NCBI RefSeq assembly: GCF_041224415.1
Contig: NZ_JBGFFE010000014.1
Coordinates: forward strand, 1 to 64,000
DNA: 64,000 bases
Direction of reading: 5' to 3'
Source: Clostridium_B lapidicellarium
Lineage (GTDB): Bacteria > Bacillota > Clostridia > Clostridiales > Clostridiaceae
Within the stretch, counting starts at the first letter, position 1, and every line of letters starts with the position of its first letter. Shown one piece after another: positions 8,902-17,106 of the stretch. The position numbers and the translations under genes were made by a program. The notes below the pieces were generated by a model, which searched no databases, was not told where the DNA came from, and worked only from the letters and a program-made list of their open reading frames with translations.

Positions 8902-9510
8902 ATGAAAGATGACGATAGATATGAAGTTATAATTAGGAATTTGAATAAATCCTATGGCAAATTGTCTGTATTTACGGATTTGAGTCTCAACTTTTTAAAG
9001 GATAGAATTACGGTTGTATTTGGACCTTCCGGCTGTGGAAAAACTACTCTTTTAAACATTATAAGTGGAATTGAAAAAGATTATAATGGAGAGGTATATT
9101 TGCAGAGCAATAAAATATCCTATGTTTTTCAGGAAGACAGGCTTATTTCACATCTTGATGTATATGAAAATGTGGCTTTTGTATTGAAGTCCAATATGAA
9201 TAAAAATAAGGTCCAATCAACCGTAAATAGATTTTTGAATATGGTTGAATTGTGGGACTGCAGAGATAAATTTCCCCGGGAGCTAAGCGGAGGTATGAAG
9301 AGAAGGGTTGCGCTTGCCAGAGCTTTTGCCTATGATAGTGATTTGCTTTTGATGGATGAACCTTTTAAAGGGCTGGATAGTAGATTAAAGGGTGACATAA
9401 TAAATAAGTTTTTATTGCTCTACAGGGAAAATAAAAGAACAGTTATATTGGTAACTCATGATAAGGAAGAGGCGAACAAACTGGGAGATATAATTTATTC
9501 ACTGGATTGA
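8902..9510 (+). CDS. ABC importer ATPase (SsuB/TauB type)
   Basis: 202 residues and rather short for the family. It carries Walker A GPSGCGKTT, Q-loop VFQEDRL, signature ELSGGMKRR, Walker B LLLMDEPFKGLD and the switch His in VTHDKEEA. Start ATG 8902 follows GAGAGGA at 8887-8893; a TTG at 8875 in the same frame overlaps the permease end and is less likely. It powers the importer encoded by the two preceding genes. The C-terminal regulatory tail seen in some family members is absent. Confidence 0.85.
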   Translation: MKDDDRYEVIIRNLNKSYGKLSVFTDLSLNFLKDRITVVFGPSGCGKTTLLNIISGIEKDYNGEVYLQSNKISYVFQEDRLISHLDVYENVAFVLKSNMNKNKVQSTVNRFLNMVELWDCRDKFPRELSGGMKRRVALARAFAYDSDLLLMDEPFKGLDSRLKGDIINKFLLLYRENKRTVILVTHDKEEANKLGDIIYSLD

Positions 9511-9587
9511 ATGGGGGCATTGATTAATTTTAATTGTTGTAGTATTATGAGTGTTGGTTTGGAAGTGTAAAATCAAATAATTTTACA

Positions 9588-9690
9588 ATGATCCCGGGGG
9601 TGCTGGTGTTACTGGCTGAGAGTAGGAATTTAATTCTTAGACCCTAAATTGTACCTGATCTGGTTAATGCCAGCGTAGGAAGAGGTTACA
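9588..9690 (+). promoter_or_regulatory. TPP (THI-box) riboswitch aptamer
   Basis: All hallmark segments are present in order: GGGGTGCTGG, the pyrimidine-sensing CTGAGA at 9616-9621, ACCCTAAATTGTACCTGATCTGG split by the expected loop, and CCAGCGTAGGAAG. A short P1 can form between TGATC (9589-9593) and GGTTA (9684-9688). It lies 143 bases upstream of tenA and just before a terminator, so thiamine pyrophosphate should switch off the tenA-thiZXY operon by premature termination. Confidence 0.95.
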
Positions 9691-9708
9691 TTTTAAGTTA
9701 GCCAAATA

Positions 9709-9742
9709 AAGGTACAAACATTTGAGAGTTTGTACCTTTTTT
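9709..9742 (+). terminator. Riboswitch expression-platform terminator
   Basis: GGTACAAAC and GTTTGTACC form a hairpin around ATTTGAGA, followed by TTTTTTAT. It is placed directly after the TPP aptamer, as expected for transcriptional control. Confidence 0.85.
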
Positions 9743-9754
9743 ATCCGAACAATA

Positions 9755-9822
9755 TTAATATCAATTGACAATTAGCAGTTGATAGTTGTCAATTGTTAAT
9801 TATCAACTGTAAATTGTAAATG
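9755..9822. repeat. AT-rich block of short inverted and direct repeats
   Basis: The leader between the riboswitch terminator and tenA holds nested repeats: TTGACAA paired with TTGTCAA, and CAGTTGATA paired with TATCAACTG, plus tandem TAAATTG units. A related TGTAAATTGTAAATTG string occurs at 170-185. It may be a slippage-born spacer or a secondary hairpin in the operon leader. Confidence 0.5.
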
Positions 9823-9832
9823 GGGTGGTTAT

Positions 9833-10492
9833 ATGAAAACATCTGCAAGATTATACAAAAGTGTAAATACTATATGGGACTCTTATTACAGACATCCCTT
9901 TATAAAGGGAATGGCAGATGGAAGTTTGAAAGTGGATAAATTTAAGTTTTACATGATTCAGGACTACATATATCTTCTGGATTATGTAAAAATATATGCA
10001 CTTGGAATAGTCAAAGCCAAGGATGAGAGAACTATGCAGGGCTTTTCAAAGATGGTGGACAATATATTGAACGGCGAGATGGATATACACAGGAGCTATA
10101 TGAGAAGACTTGGTATTACAAGAAAGGATATAGAGAATACCGAAGCTAGTATGGAGAATATTTCCTACACGAATTACATGTTGTCGGTTTCACAGCTGGG
10201 AGATTTGACTAATTTAACGGCTTCCCTGCTGGCCTGTATGTGGAGTTATTTCTTAATTGGCAGTAAGCTGAGCAAAATAAAAGGAGCTGTTGAAAATAAT
10301 TTTTATGGACAGTGGATAAGGGGGTACTCTTCAAAAGACTATGAAAGAGAAACTAAGTGGTTGATTGATTTAATCGACAGGCTGACTGTGAATATATCTG
10401 AAAATAAATTTAAGGAACTGGAGAAAATTTTTATAAATACCAGTAAATATGAAAGCATGTTTTGGGATATGGCATACAATAAGGGGATGTAA
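9833..10492 (+). CDS. tenA: TenA-family thiaminase II / aminopyrimidine hydrolase
   Basis: 219 residues, normal length. The all-helical TenA fold is recognisable from RHPFIKGMADGSL, FKFYMIQDYIYL, NGEMDIH and the catalytic Cys in LLACMWSYF; the conserved Glu near the end is in YESMFWDMAY. TenA converts aminomethyl-pyrimidine salvage products to HMP for thiamine synthesis. It is the first gene after the TPP riboswitch and is followed 9 bases later by the thiZXY importer, so the operon imports and processes a pyrimidine precursor. Confidence 0.92.
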   Translation: MKTSARLYKSVNTIWDSYYRHPFIKGMADGSLKVDKFKFYMIQDYIYLLDYVKIYALGIVKAKDERTMQGFSKMVDNILNGEMDIHRSYMRRLGITRKDIENTEASMENISYTNYMLSVSQLGDLTNLTASLLACMWSYFLIGSKLSKIKGAVENNFYGQWIRGYSSKDYERETKWLIDLIDRLTVNISENKFKELEKIFINTSKYESMFWDMAYNKGM

Positions 10493-10501
10493 TTTGTAAT
10501 T

Positions 10502-11257
10502 ATGCTGGAATTTAAAAATATAAGTTTTAAATATGACGAAGACCCTGATTTCATAATAAAAAATCTGAGTTTCAAGGTAAATAAAGGTGAATTTATAAGC
10601 ATAGTGGGTCCCAGCGGATGCGGCAAGAGTACTATATTCAGGCTTATTTGCAAATTGGAGAAACCATTTGAAGGTGATATATTCCTGGAAGGCAGAAATA
10701 TAAATACTTTAAAAGGAGGCTATATAGGGTATATGCCCCAGAATGATCTTTTGATACCCTGGAGAACTATACTTCAAAATTCTTCACTGCCTCTTGAAAT
10801 CAAGGGTGGAGATATAAAAAAGGCCAGGCATGAAGCGGAAAAAATGCTTCAGGATTTTGGCCTGGAAAAGTATAAGGATAAATTTCCGAAGGATTTGTCA
10901 GGTGGTATGCGCCAGAGGGTGTCTTTTACGAGAACTCTTCTTACAGGTTCTAAGGTACTTCTTTTGGATGAACCTTTTAGTGCATTAGATGCGATAACGA
11001 GGCTTTCAATGCAGGAGTGGCTTCTGGATAAGTGGTCAAAACTGAATAAAACCATATTGTTTATAACTCATGATGTGGAAGAAGCTCTTTTTTTATCTAC
11101 TAGAATATTTGTGACGGATGGAAGCCCCATAAGAAAATTCAAGGAAATAAAGATGAATCTGGGTTATCCAAGAAAAAGAGATATGATTGATACTCCTGAT
11201 ATTCTGAAAGTAAAATCAAAACTTATAGAAGAACTTAAAAAGGGGGCAAAATTTTGA
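10502..11257 (+). CDS. thiZ: Thiamine-precursor ABC transporter ATPase
   Basis: 251 residues. Walker A GPSGCGKST, Q-loop YMPQNDLLIPW, signature DLSGGMRQR, Walker B LLLDEPFSALD and switch His ITHDVEEA are all intact. The position between tenA and a SsuC-type permease under a TPP riboswitch identifies it as the ThiZ-type ATPase for formylaminopyrimidine-like precursors. The stop overlaps the TTG start of the permease. Assignment to this substrate rests on context, since ATPases of this class do not show specificity. Confidence 0.88.
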   Translation: MLEFKNISFKYDEDPDFIIKNLSFKVNKGEFISIVGPSGCGKSTIFRLICKLEKPFEGDIFLEGRNINTLKGGYIGYMPQNDLLIPWRTILQNSSLPLEIKGGDIKKARHEAEKMLQDFGLEKYKDKFPKDLSGGMRQRVSFTRTLLTGSKVLLLDEPFSALDAITRLSMQEWLLDKWSKLNKTILFITHDVEEALFLSTRIFVTDGSPIRKFKEIKMNLGYPRKRDMIDTPDILKVKSKLIEELKKGAKF

Positions 11258-11997
11258 AAAAATATAGATCCTCCATAATAATAAGCATATTGTTTTTTGC
11301 AGCATGGGAGGGAATTGCCAGATATATAGATGCGATGTATATACTTCCCTCGCCTACGGTGATAATAAAAAAAATATGGGAATTAAAAGATATCTTATTT
11401 TTGGTTCATTTGCCCGCAACCCTTAGTGTGACTCTTGAAGGACTTGGCATATCCGTAGTATTTGGTGTACTTCTTGCTGCTGCCATGAATATCAGCGAAA
11501 AAATACAGAGGGCTCTCTATCCAATTGTAATTGTAACTCAGACAGTTCCAATAACTGCACTTGCTCCAATATTTGTGCTGTGGTTTGGATATGGAATATG
11601 GAGCAAGGTACTGGTTACAATACTTATAACATTTTTTCCCATAACAATAAATGTATATGACGGACTTCGCTCTACAAGAAAAGATATGGAAGAACTTCTT
11701 TTTACCTATGGTGCCAGTAAAAAAGACATATTTATAAAGTTGAAATTCCCGGCATCGCTTCCCTATTTCTTTTCTGCACTTAAAATAGCAGTACCGCTGA
11801 GTGTGGTCGGTGCAGCTATAAGTGAATGGCTTGGGGCACAGGCAGGTCTTGGATATTTTAGCAAGAGGATGATGACACAGCTGGACGGCGCTGGAGTTTT
11901 TGCACCTATTGTAATATTATCTGTAGTCGCACTTATTATGGTTAAAATCATAGGTATTCTTGAAAATAAAATAGTGAAAGGAAGGAATGAAGCTTGA
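11254..11997 (+). CDS. thiX: Thiamine-precursor ABC transporter permease
   Basis: 247 residues with about six hydrophobic spans and the coupling-loop pattern DGLRSTRKDMEELLFTYGASKKD near 150. The TTG start at 11254 overlaps the ATPase stop, and the gene's stop in turn overlaps the TTG start of thiY. This tight coupling indicates one stoichiometric transporter. Function follows from the riboswitch and from tenA. Confidence 0.86.
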   Translation: MKKYRSSIIISILFFAAWEGIARYIDAMYILPSPTVIIKKIWELKDILFLVHLPATLSVTLEGLGISVVFGVLLAAAMNISEKIQRALYPIVIVTQTVPITALAPIFVLWFGYGIWSKVLVTILITFFPITINVYDGLRSTRKDMEELLFTYGASKKDIFIKLKFPASLPYFFSALKIAVPLSVVGAAISEWLGAQAGLGYFSKRMMTQLDGAGVFAPIVILSVVALIMVKIIGILENKIVKGRNEA

Positions 11998-13010
11998 AGA
12001 AATCAAAAGTTTTGGCTTTTATGCTGTCAGTCCTGATAGTGGTGAGCTTAACAGGATGCGGCAGCAAATCGCCCCAGAGCAGCAGTGGAAAATTGGAAAA
12101 TGTGGATTTGGTGCTTGATTGGTATCCGAATGCCATACATAGTTTTATATATGCGGCCATTGAAAAAGGGTATTTTAAAGAGGAGGGACTTAAAGTAAAC
12201 ATTAAGTTTCCGTCCGATCCTACAGATCCGCTTACCCTTCCGGCGGCGGGCAGGGCAACTCTTGGGATTTATTATCAGCCGGATCTTATAATTGCAAGGG
12301 CCAACCAGGGTGTGCCTGTAAAATCTGTCGGAGCAGTAGTACACACTCCTTTGAATGTAATAATAGCTTTAAAATCAAATAATATAAAATCTCCTAAGGA
12401 TCTTCAGGGAAAAACTGTGGGTTATTCGGGAAATCCACTTAACACTGAATATGTAAAAACCATGGTTAAAAAGGATGGCGGAAATCCGGGAAATGTTAAA
12501 ATGGTAGATGTGGGATTTGATCTCCTATCGTCAATGGTAACTAAAAAGGTAGATGCTACTACGGGAGGTCTTATAAATCACGAGGTCCTCATGATGGAAA
12601 ATGAAAATCATCCTGTGAATTATTTTGATCCCTCTAAATATGGAGTGCCTAACTATTATGAAGAAGTATTTGTAACTAGTGACAAGACTCTTAAAGAAAA
12701 ACCTGAAACCATTAAAAAATTCATGAAAGCTGCACAAAAGGGTTTTGAATATACAAAGAATAATCCAGATAAGGCTTTGAAAATACTTATGGACAACCAA
12801 CAAAAAGGGAGTTTTCCCCTTAAGGAAAATGTAGAAAAGAAAAGTTTAAGCATACTTCTGCCTAAAATGGAATCAAAAAATGAACCTTTTCTGAGTCAGG
12901 ATAAAAGTGTATGGCAGAACAATATAAACTGGTTTAGAAAACAGGGACTTTTGAAGAAAAATGTAAATCCAGAAGATTTTTATGTAAATATTCTGGTAGA
13001 AGATAAGTGA
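11994..13010 (+). CDS. thiY: Thiamine-precursor binding lipoprotein (NMT1/THI5-like)
   Basis: 338 residues. The signal peptide ends in SLTGC with lipid Cys at 22. The mature part opens DLVLDWYPNAIHSFIYAAIEKGYF, characteristic of the NMT1/THI5-like family that binds formylaminopyrimidine-type thiamine precursors, followed by PSDPTDPLTLPAAGRATLG and KDLQGKTVGY. It completes the tenA-thiZXY operon and is followed by an intrinsic terminator. The start is TTG 11994, overlapping the permease stop. Confidence 0.9.
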   Translation: MKKSKVLAFMLSVLIVVSLTGCGSKSPQSSSGKLENVDLVLDWYPNAIHSFIYAAIEKGYFKEEGLKVNIKFPSDPTDPLTLPAAGRATLGIYYQPDLIIARANQGVPVKSVGAVVHTPLNVIIALKSNNIKSPKDLQGKTVGYSGNPLNTEYVKTMVKKDGGNPGNVKMVDVGFDLLSSMVTKKVDATTGGLINHEVLMMENENHPVNYFDPSKYGVPNYYEEVFVTSDKTLKEKPETIKKFMKAAQKGFEYTKNNPDKALKILMDNQQKGSFPLKENVEKKSLSILLPKMESKNEPFLSQDKSVWQNNINWFRKQGLLKKNVNPEDFYVNILVEDK

Positions 13011-13054
13011 TGTTTGAAACTTAAAAAACTTGATGCTGAAGAGGCAGAGAACTT

Positions 13055-13109
13055 AAAAGGGTTAATAGGATGAATTAATGCACCTATTGACCCTTTTATT
13101 AGTTTTTTT
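13055..13109 (+). terminator. Intrinsic terminator after thiY
   Basis: Arms AAAAGGGTTAATAGG and CCTATTGACCCTTTT surround a 13-base loop, and a run of Ts follows. It ends the thiamine operon. Confidence 0.85.
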
Positions 13110-13236
13110 GTGATCTTTTTAAAGCTAAAGTGCCCGGTTGATGATAAAGTGGACATTGGTATAATATTTGCTCGTTGCAGTTATTGTGAGATAGTTTGCC
13201 AGTAATGTTTTGCACGAGAGCTGAAGGAGGAGAAGT

Positions 13237-14142
13237 ATGGTATTTAAGAATTTTGCAGAATTGATTAAAAGTGTTCAAGGTTCTAGAAAAAGAAAAAGAG
13301 TGGCAGTAGTTGCTGCACAGGATGAGCATACTTTGATGGCTGTATTTAAAGCAAAAAGAAACAGTATTGCAGAGCCCATATTGATAGGTGACAAAATAAA
13401 AATAGAGGGAGTTCTGGAAAAATTGAAAGAACGCCTGGATGATAGTACAATTATTGACGTGGAAAATGACAATGCTGCGGCAGAGAAGGCTGTAGAATTT
13501 ATACATCAGAATAAAGTGGATTTTATTATGAAGGGGAAAATCCAGACTTCTGATATTTTAAAAGCAGTGGTAAATAAAGAAAAAGGACTTGGAACAGGGA
13601 ATGTTATGTCTCATTTTGTCTTTAATGAAGTTCCTAATTATCACAAATTAATGGTAACTACAGATGGTGGAATGATGATGTACCCAAATTTGGATGAAAA
13701 AAGGCAAATTATTGAAAATGCTGTCAACACACTTATTGCCATGGGGTATGAAAATCCCAAAGTTGCTGTTTTGGCTGCCGTTGAAAAGGTTAATCCTAAG
13801 ATGCCCGAGTCCGTTGATGCATATATATTGAAAAAAATGAACAGAAGTGGAAAAATCAAAAATTGCATTGTAGAAGGACCTATTTCTTATGATTTGGCCG
13901 TGAGCAAAAAATCAGCTGAATTAAAGGGTTACAGCAGTCCTGTGGTAGGGGATGCAGATATTTTAATTTCTCCTGATATCACGGCAGGAAACATACTGGG
14001 AAAATCTCTCCTGTGTTCTGCAGGTGCAAGAATGGCAGGGTTTATTGTCGGAGCCAGAGTTCCCATTGTTTTAACATCAAGAGGGTCCTCCGCCGAAGAA
14101 AAGTACCTGTCTCTGGTATTGTCTGCAGCAGCCGTTAAATAG
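13237..14142 (+). CDS. ptb: Phosphate butyryltransferase-type phosphotransacylase
   Basis: 301 residues, the usual Ptb length. Family segments are VAVVAAQDEHTL, the FIMKGKIQTSDILKAVVNKEKGLGTG block near 92, TDGGMMMYP, and the C-terminal GARVPIVLTSRGSSAEEK. It exchanges CoA for phosphate on butyryl-CoA or branched acyl-CoAs, a step towards ATP formation. No butyrate kinase follows; the next gene is an aminotransferase 42 bases downstream. This suggests use on amino-acid-derived acyl-CoAs rather than in the main butyrate pathway, but that is inference. GGAGGAG precedes ATG 13237. Confidence 0.87.
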   Translation: MVFKNFAELIKSVQGSRKRKRVAVVAAQDEHTLMAVFKAKRNSIAEPILIGDKIKIEGVLEKLKERLDDSTIIDVENDNAAAEKAVEFIHQNKVDFIMKGKIQTSDILKAVVNKEKGLGTGNVMSHFVFNEVPNYHKLMVTTDGGMMMYPNLDEKRQIIENAVNTLIAMGYENPKVAVLAAVEKVNPKMPESVDAYILKKMNRSGKIKNCIVEGPISYDLAVSKKSAELKGYSSPVVGDADILISPDITAGNILGKSLLCSAGARMAGFIVGARVPIVLTSRGSSAEEKYLSLVLSAAAVK

Positions 14143-14184
14143 CAAAAAATGGCATTGCATGAAAGATGAAAAGAAAGGAGTGAC

Positions 14185-15381
14185 ATGATGGTATCAAAAG
14201 AAATGTATGAACTGGGAGCAAAACGTTCTGTAATCAGAGATCTGTTTGAATATGGAAAACAGAAAGCTGCAATTGTTGGGAAAGAAAATATATTTGACTT
14301 CAGTATTGGAAATCCGACTGTTCCGGCACCGGAATGTGTAAAAGAATCTATAATAAAGCTGCTGAAGACGAAAAAGTCAGATGAGATTCATGGTTATACT
14401 TCTGCACAGGGAGATTTTGAAGTTAGAAAAAATATAGCTGATTATATGAACGGTAAGTTTAATTGCCAGCTTAAGGCGGAGAATTTTTATATGACGTGTG
14501 GGGCGGCGGCCTCGCTGTCCATTACACTTAAAGCTCTTACTGTAAGTTCCGAAGATGAATTTATTATTATTGCACCTTATTTTCCGGAGTACAGAGTATT
14601 TATAAAAAATGCAGGCGCAAAGGTCATAGCAGTACCGGCGGATCCGGAAGATTTTCAAATTCAGGTGAATTTGCTGGAAAAAGCTATTGATTTTCATACA
14701 AGAGGAATAATAATAAATTCTCCAAATAATCCATCGGGTGTTGTTTATTCAGAAAAGACATTGAGGTCTTTGGCAGGTTTGTTGAAGAGGAAATCCAAAG
14801 AATATAAAAAAGCTTTGTACCTCATATCGGATGAACCCTATAGGGAAATTGTATATGACGGCATACAGGTGCCCTATATTCCTGATTATTACGAAAATAC
14901 AATTATATGTTATTCGTACAGCAAATCGCTTTCACTTCCAGGAGAACGAATAGGATATATCCTGATTCCAAGTTTTGTGGAAAATGCCCGGGATGTGTAT
15001 ACGGCGGTATGCGGTGCAGGACGTTCCCTTGGATATGTATGTGCCCCGAGTCTGTTCCAGAGGGTAATCATGCAGTGCCTTGGGAAAACGTCGGATATAG
15101 CATTGTATGATTCAAATAGAAAATTACTGTATGATGGGCTTAACAAGATGGGTTATCGATGTGTCAGACCAGATGGTGCATTTTATCTGTTTGTAAGGTC
15201 ATTGGAAGAAAATGCAGTTGATTTTTCTGAAAATGCAAAGAAATTTAATCTTCTAATTGTGCCGTCAGATGATTTTGGATGTCCTGGATATGTAAGAATA
15301 TCTTATTGTGTTGATCCGGAGATGATAAAAAGATCCTTTTATGCATTCCAGAAATTAAAAGATTTATACCAATCGGGTTAA
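14185..15381 (+). CDS. PLP-dependent class I/II aminotransferase
   Basis: 398 residues, fold type I. The cofactor site is visible: GYTSAQGDFEVR near 70, GAAASLSITLKAL, NSPNNPSG near 180, SDEPYREIVYDG, and the Schiff-base Lys in CYSYSKSLSLPGERIGY. It belongs to the aspartate/aromatic/branched-chain group; the amino acid is not determinable. Two adjacent ATGs (14185, 14188) follow AAGGAG at 14175-14180; the second has the better 7-base spacing. It lies 42 bases after ptb and ends at a terminator, so both are probably one amino-acid fermentation operon. Confidence 0.85.
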   Translation: MMVSKEMYELGAKRSVIRDLFEYGKQKAAIVGKENIFDFSIGNPTVPAPECVKESIIKLLKTKKSDEIHGYTSAQGDFEVRKNIADYMNGKFNCQLKAENFYMTCGAAASLSITLKALTVSSEDEFIIIAPYFPEYRVFIKNAGAKVIAVPADPEDFQIQVNLLEKAIDFHTRGIIINSPNNPSGVVYSEKTLRSLAGLLKRKSKEYKKALYLISDEPYREIVYDGIQVPYIPDYYENTIICYSYSKSLSLPGERIGYILIPSFVENARDVYTAVCGAGRSLGYVCAPSLFQRVIMQCLGKTSDIALYDSNRKLLYDGLNKMGYRCVRPDGAFYLFVRSLEENAVDFSENAKKFNLLIVPSDDFGCPGYVRISYCVDPEMIKRSFYAFQKLKDLYQSG

Positions 15382-15423
15382 AGTTTTCTGACGTTTTAAA
15401 TTGAATAAAGATGACAATTGGGT

Positions 15424-15460
15424 AGGGACTGCCGCACAATTAATTTTGCAGCAGTCCCTA
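15424..15460. terminator. Terminator between convergent aminotransferase and deacetylase genes
   Basis: AGGGACTGC(C)GCA and GC(A)GCAGTCCCT form a strong hairpin followed by an AT-rich tail. It lies between two convergent genes and may serve both. Confidence 0.75.
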
Positions 15461-15464
15461 TATA

Positions 15465-16268
15465 TTATTTCAATGTTTCAAAGGAATAACCCTGTGATTT
15501 AAAATATTCTATAACCTGAGGCAATGCCTGTACAGTAGTAACTTTCGTGGGTGCATCGTGCATTAATACAACTAGGTGATCATGGTTGGAGTATCTTTTG
15601 ACCTTATTTATCAGGTGTTCTACGGGAACTCCGTTATGTTCAGCGTCACCGGTCAGATCATTCCAATCTACATATTGATATCCATTTTTTTTAGCTTCTT
15701 CCCTAAATGGCTGCAATTTCTGCCCGAAAGAACCTCCTGGGAATCTTATGAGTTTTAAGTTATAGTTATTCCCCAATATGGATTTTAATATTCCATCACA
15801 TCTTTTTACATCACTGATGAATATCTTCGGGTTTGAATAAATATATCTCATGTCATGGGAATAAGTATGATTTCCAATTATATTTCCACCGGCAGCCTCT
15901 TCTTTTACGAGGCTTTTATTTCGTTCTGCATTTTTACCAATTAAAAAAAATGTAGCTTTTACATTGTATTTTTTTAATATCTTCAATATTTGAGGAGTAT
16001 TGTTTGCAGAAGGTCCATCGTCAAAAGTCAGATATACAACTTTTCTTCCATCCGATCTATAGGGATTAAAATTATTTTGATCTTTTAAACTGATGTTTTG
16101 TACATTACTTTCCCTTTTATTCATATATTTTTGAGATTCCACAGAAGAATTATTGGCCGATATTGTCTTCGACTTTTTATGAGATAATTCTGCTCCATAA
16201 ATAAATCCAAGAGAAAATAAAAACAAAATTGATATTGAAATTATTAAAGCATTTTTTTTGTATTTCAT
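15465..16268 (-). CDS. Membrane-anchored polysaccharide (peptidoglycan) deacetylase
   Basis: 267 residues. An N-terminal membrane anchor (about 7-25) is followed by a low-complexity linker and a NodB homology domain. All five motifs are present: TFDDGPS with the metal Asp, HTYSH with the two metal His, RFPGGSFG, DWNDLTGDAEHN and LMHDAP. Such enzymes remove acetyl groups from GlcNAc or MurNAc in the wall, which gives lysozyme resistance or supports cortex processing. It acts outside the membrane. It is monocistronic and convergent with the aminotransferase. Confidence 0.9.
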   Translation of the reverse strand: MKYKKNALIISISILFLFSLGFIYGAELSHKKSKTISANNSSVESQKYMNKRESNVQNISLKDQNNFNPYRSDGRKVVYLTFDDGPSANNTPQILKILKKYNVKATFFLIGKNAERNKSLVKEEAAGGNIIGNHTYSHDMRYIYSNPKIFISDVKRCDGILKSILGNNYNLKLIRFPGGSFGQKLQPFREEAKKNGYQYVDWNDLTGDAEHNGVPVEHLINKVKRYSNHDHLVVLMHDAPTKVTTVQALPQVIEYFKSQGYSFETLK

Positions 16269-16350
16269 TGTAACATCTCCATTTATGTACGTCCAGGTAT
16301 ATTATATACTTTAAAAGAGATTTAAACATGGTTTTTTTAATAAAATCATA

Positions 16351-16401
16351 TTGACATAGAAGTTAAATTATAATAATCTATTATATAGACTAGTTATAAT
16401 A
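16351..16401 (+). promoter_or_regulatory. Promoter and LmrA/QdoR-like operator of the TetR gene
   Basis: TTGACA at 16351-16356 with a TAATCT 17 bases on. Downstream, ATTATATAGACTAGTTATAAT (16380-16400) is an imperfect palindrome around ACTAGT. The left half resembles the operator half-site known for LmrA/YxaF-type TetR repressors, which suggests autoregulation. Confidence 0.5.
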
Positions 16402-16427
16402 ATTTTATTTGTAGAAGGGCGTATCTT

Positions 16428-17000
16428 ATGAATTCTAAAAATAATTCGAGGGAAAAAATACTCAACACTGCCGCTAAGCTTTTCCAAATCAAAGGATTCA
16501 ATGCTACTGGATTAAATGAAATTTTAAAGGAAAGCAAATCTCCTAAGGGCTCTCTTTATTATTATTTTCCAGATGGTAAGGAACAATTAGCTTTAGAAGC
16601 AATTCAACTGGCAAACAAATCTATAATAAAAAGGGTGGGAACTGCACTAAATGAATATTCGGATCCTATTAAAGCCATAAAGTATTTAATAAATAATATA
16701 ATGAATGACTTAAAAAAAGAAAATAAGCTTCAGGATATCTCGATAAGTTTAATAGCATTGGAAACATATTCTTCAAATGAGATCTTGAGAGAAGCTTGCA
16801 AAAATGTATTTATGGCACTGAGTCATGTTTACGCTGAAAAATTGCTGCAAAATGGATTCACAGAGCAGAAAGCTGAAGAATTGGGTATGGCCATTGAAAC
16901 GATGATTGAAGGGGCTATTACTGTTTCTGTCACAAGAAAAGATACTGTTCCACTTGCAACGATAGGTAATATAATAGGCATTTTGCTAAGTCAAAATTAG
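16428..17000 (+). CDS. TetR-family repressor (LmrA/YxaF-like)
   Basis: 190 residues. The N-terminal helix-turn-helix is typical (REKILNTAAKLFQIKGFNATGLNEILKESKSPKGSLYYYFPDGKEQLA); the SPKGSLYYYFPDGKEQL ending and helical C-terminal domain are those of the LmrA/YxaF subgroup, which responds to drugs or flavonoids. No transporter follows directly; the next gene is a MarR regulator with its own promoter. Likely target: its own promoter, from the palindrome there. Ligand unknown. Confidence 0.85.
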   Translation: MNSKNNSREKILNTAAKLFQIKGFNATGLNEILKESKSPKGSLYYYFPDGKEQLALEAIQLANKSIIKRVGTALNEYSDPIKAIKYLINNIMNDLKKENKLQDISISLIALETYSSNEILREACKNVFMALSHVYAEKLLQNGFTEQKAEELGMAIETMIEGAITVSVTRKDTVPLATIGNIIGILLSQN

Positions 17001-17011
17001 CATATAATTTT

Positions 17012-17041
17012 TTGACAAATGATAAAGCAAAGCTTTATAAT
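17012..17041 (+). promoter_or_regulatory. Sigma-A promoter of the MarR gene
   Basis: TTGACA (17012-17017) and TATAAT (17036-17041) with an 18-base spacer. The TTGACAAAT start is shared with the two operator-promoters downstream, but the rest of the element is not, so autoregulation is only possible. Confidence 0.65.
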
Positions 17042-17106
17042 GTAGGTACACTATTTACAATAGGCAATGGCAAAAGAATCAATACCTTATATGAGGAGCA
17101 GTTATT

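Noticed and set aside
9566..9587. TGTAAAAT/ATTTTACA hairpin before the TPP riboswitch
   Set aside because: It has no T-run or GC content to act as a terminator and is not part of the aptamer. Probably chance in AT-rich DNA.
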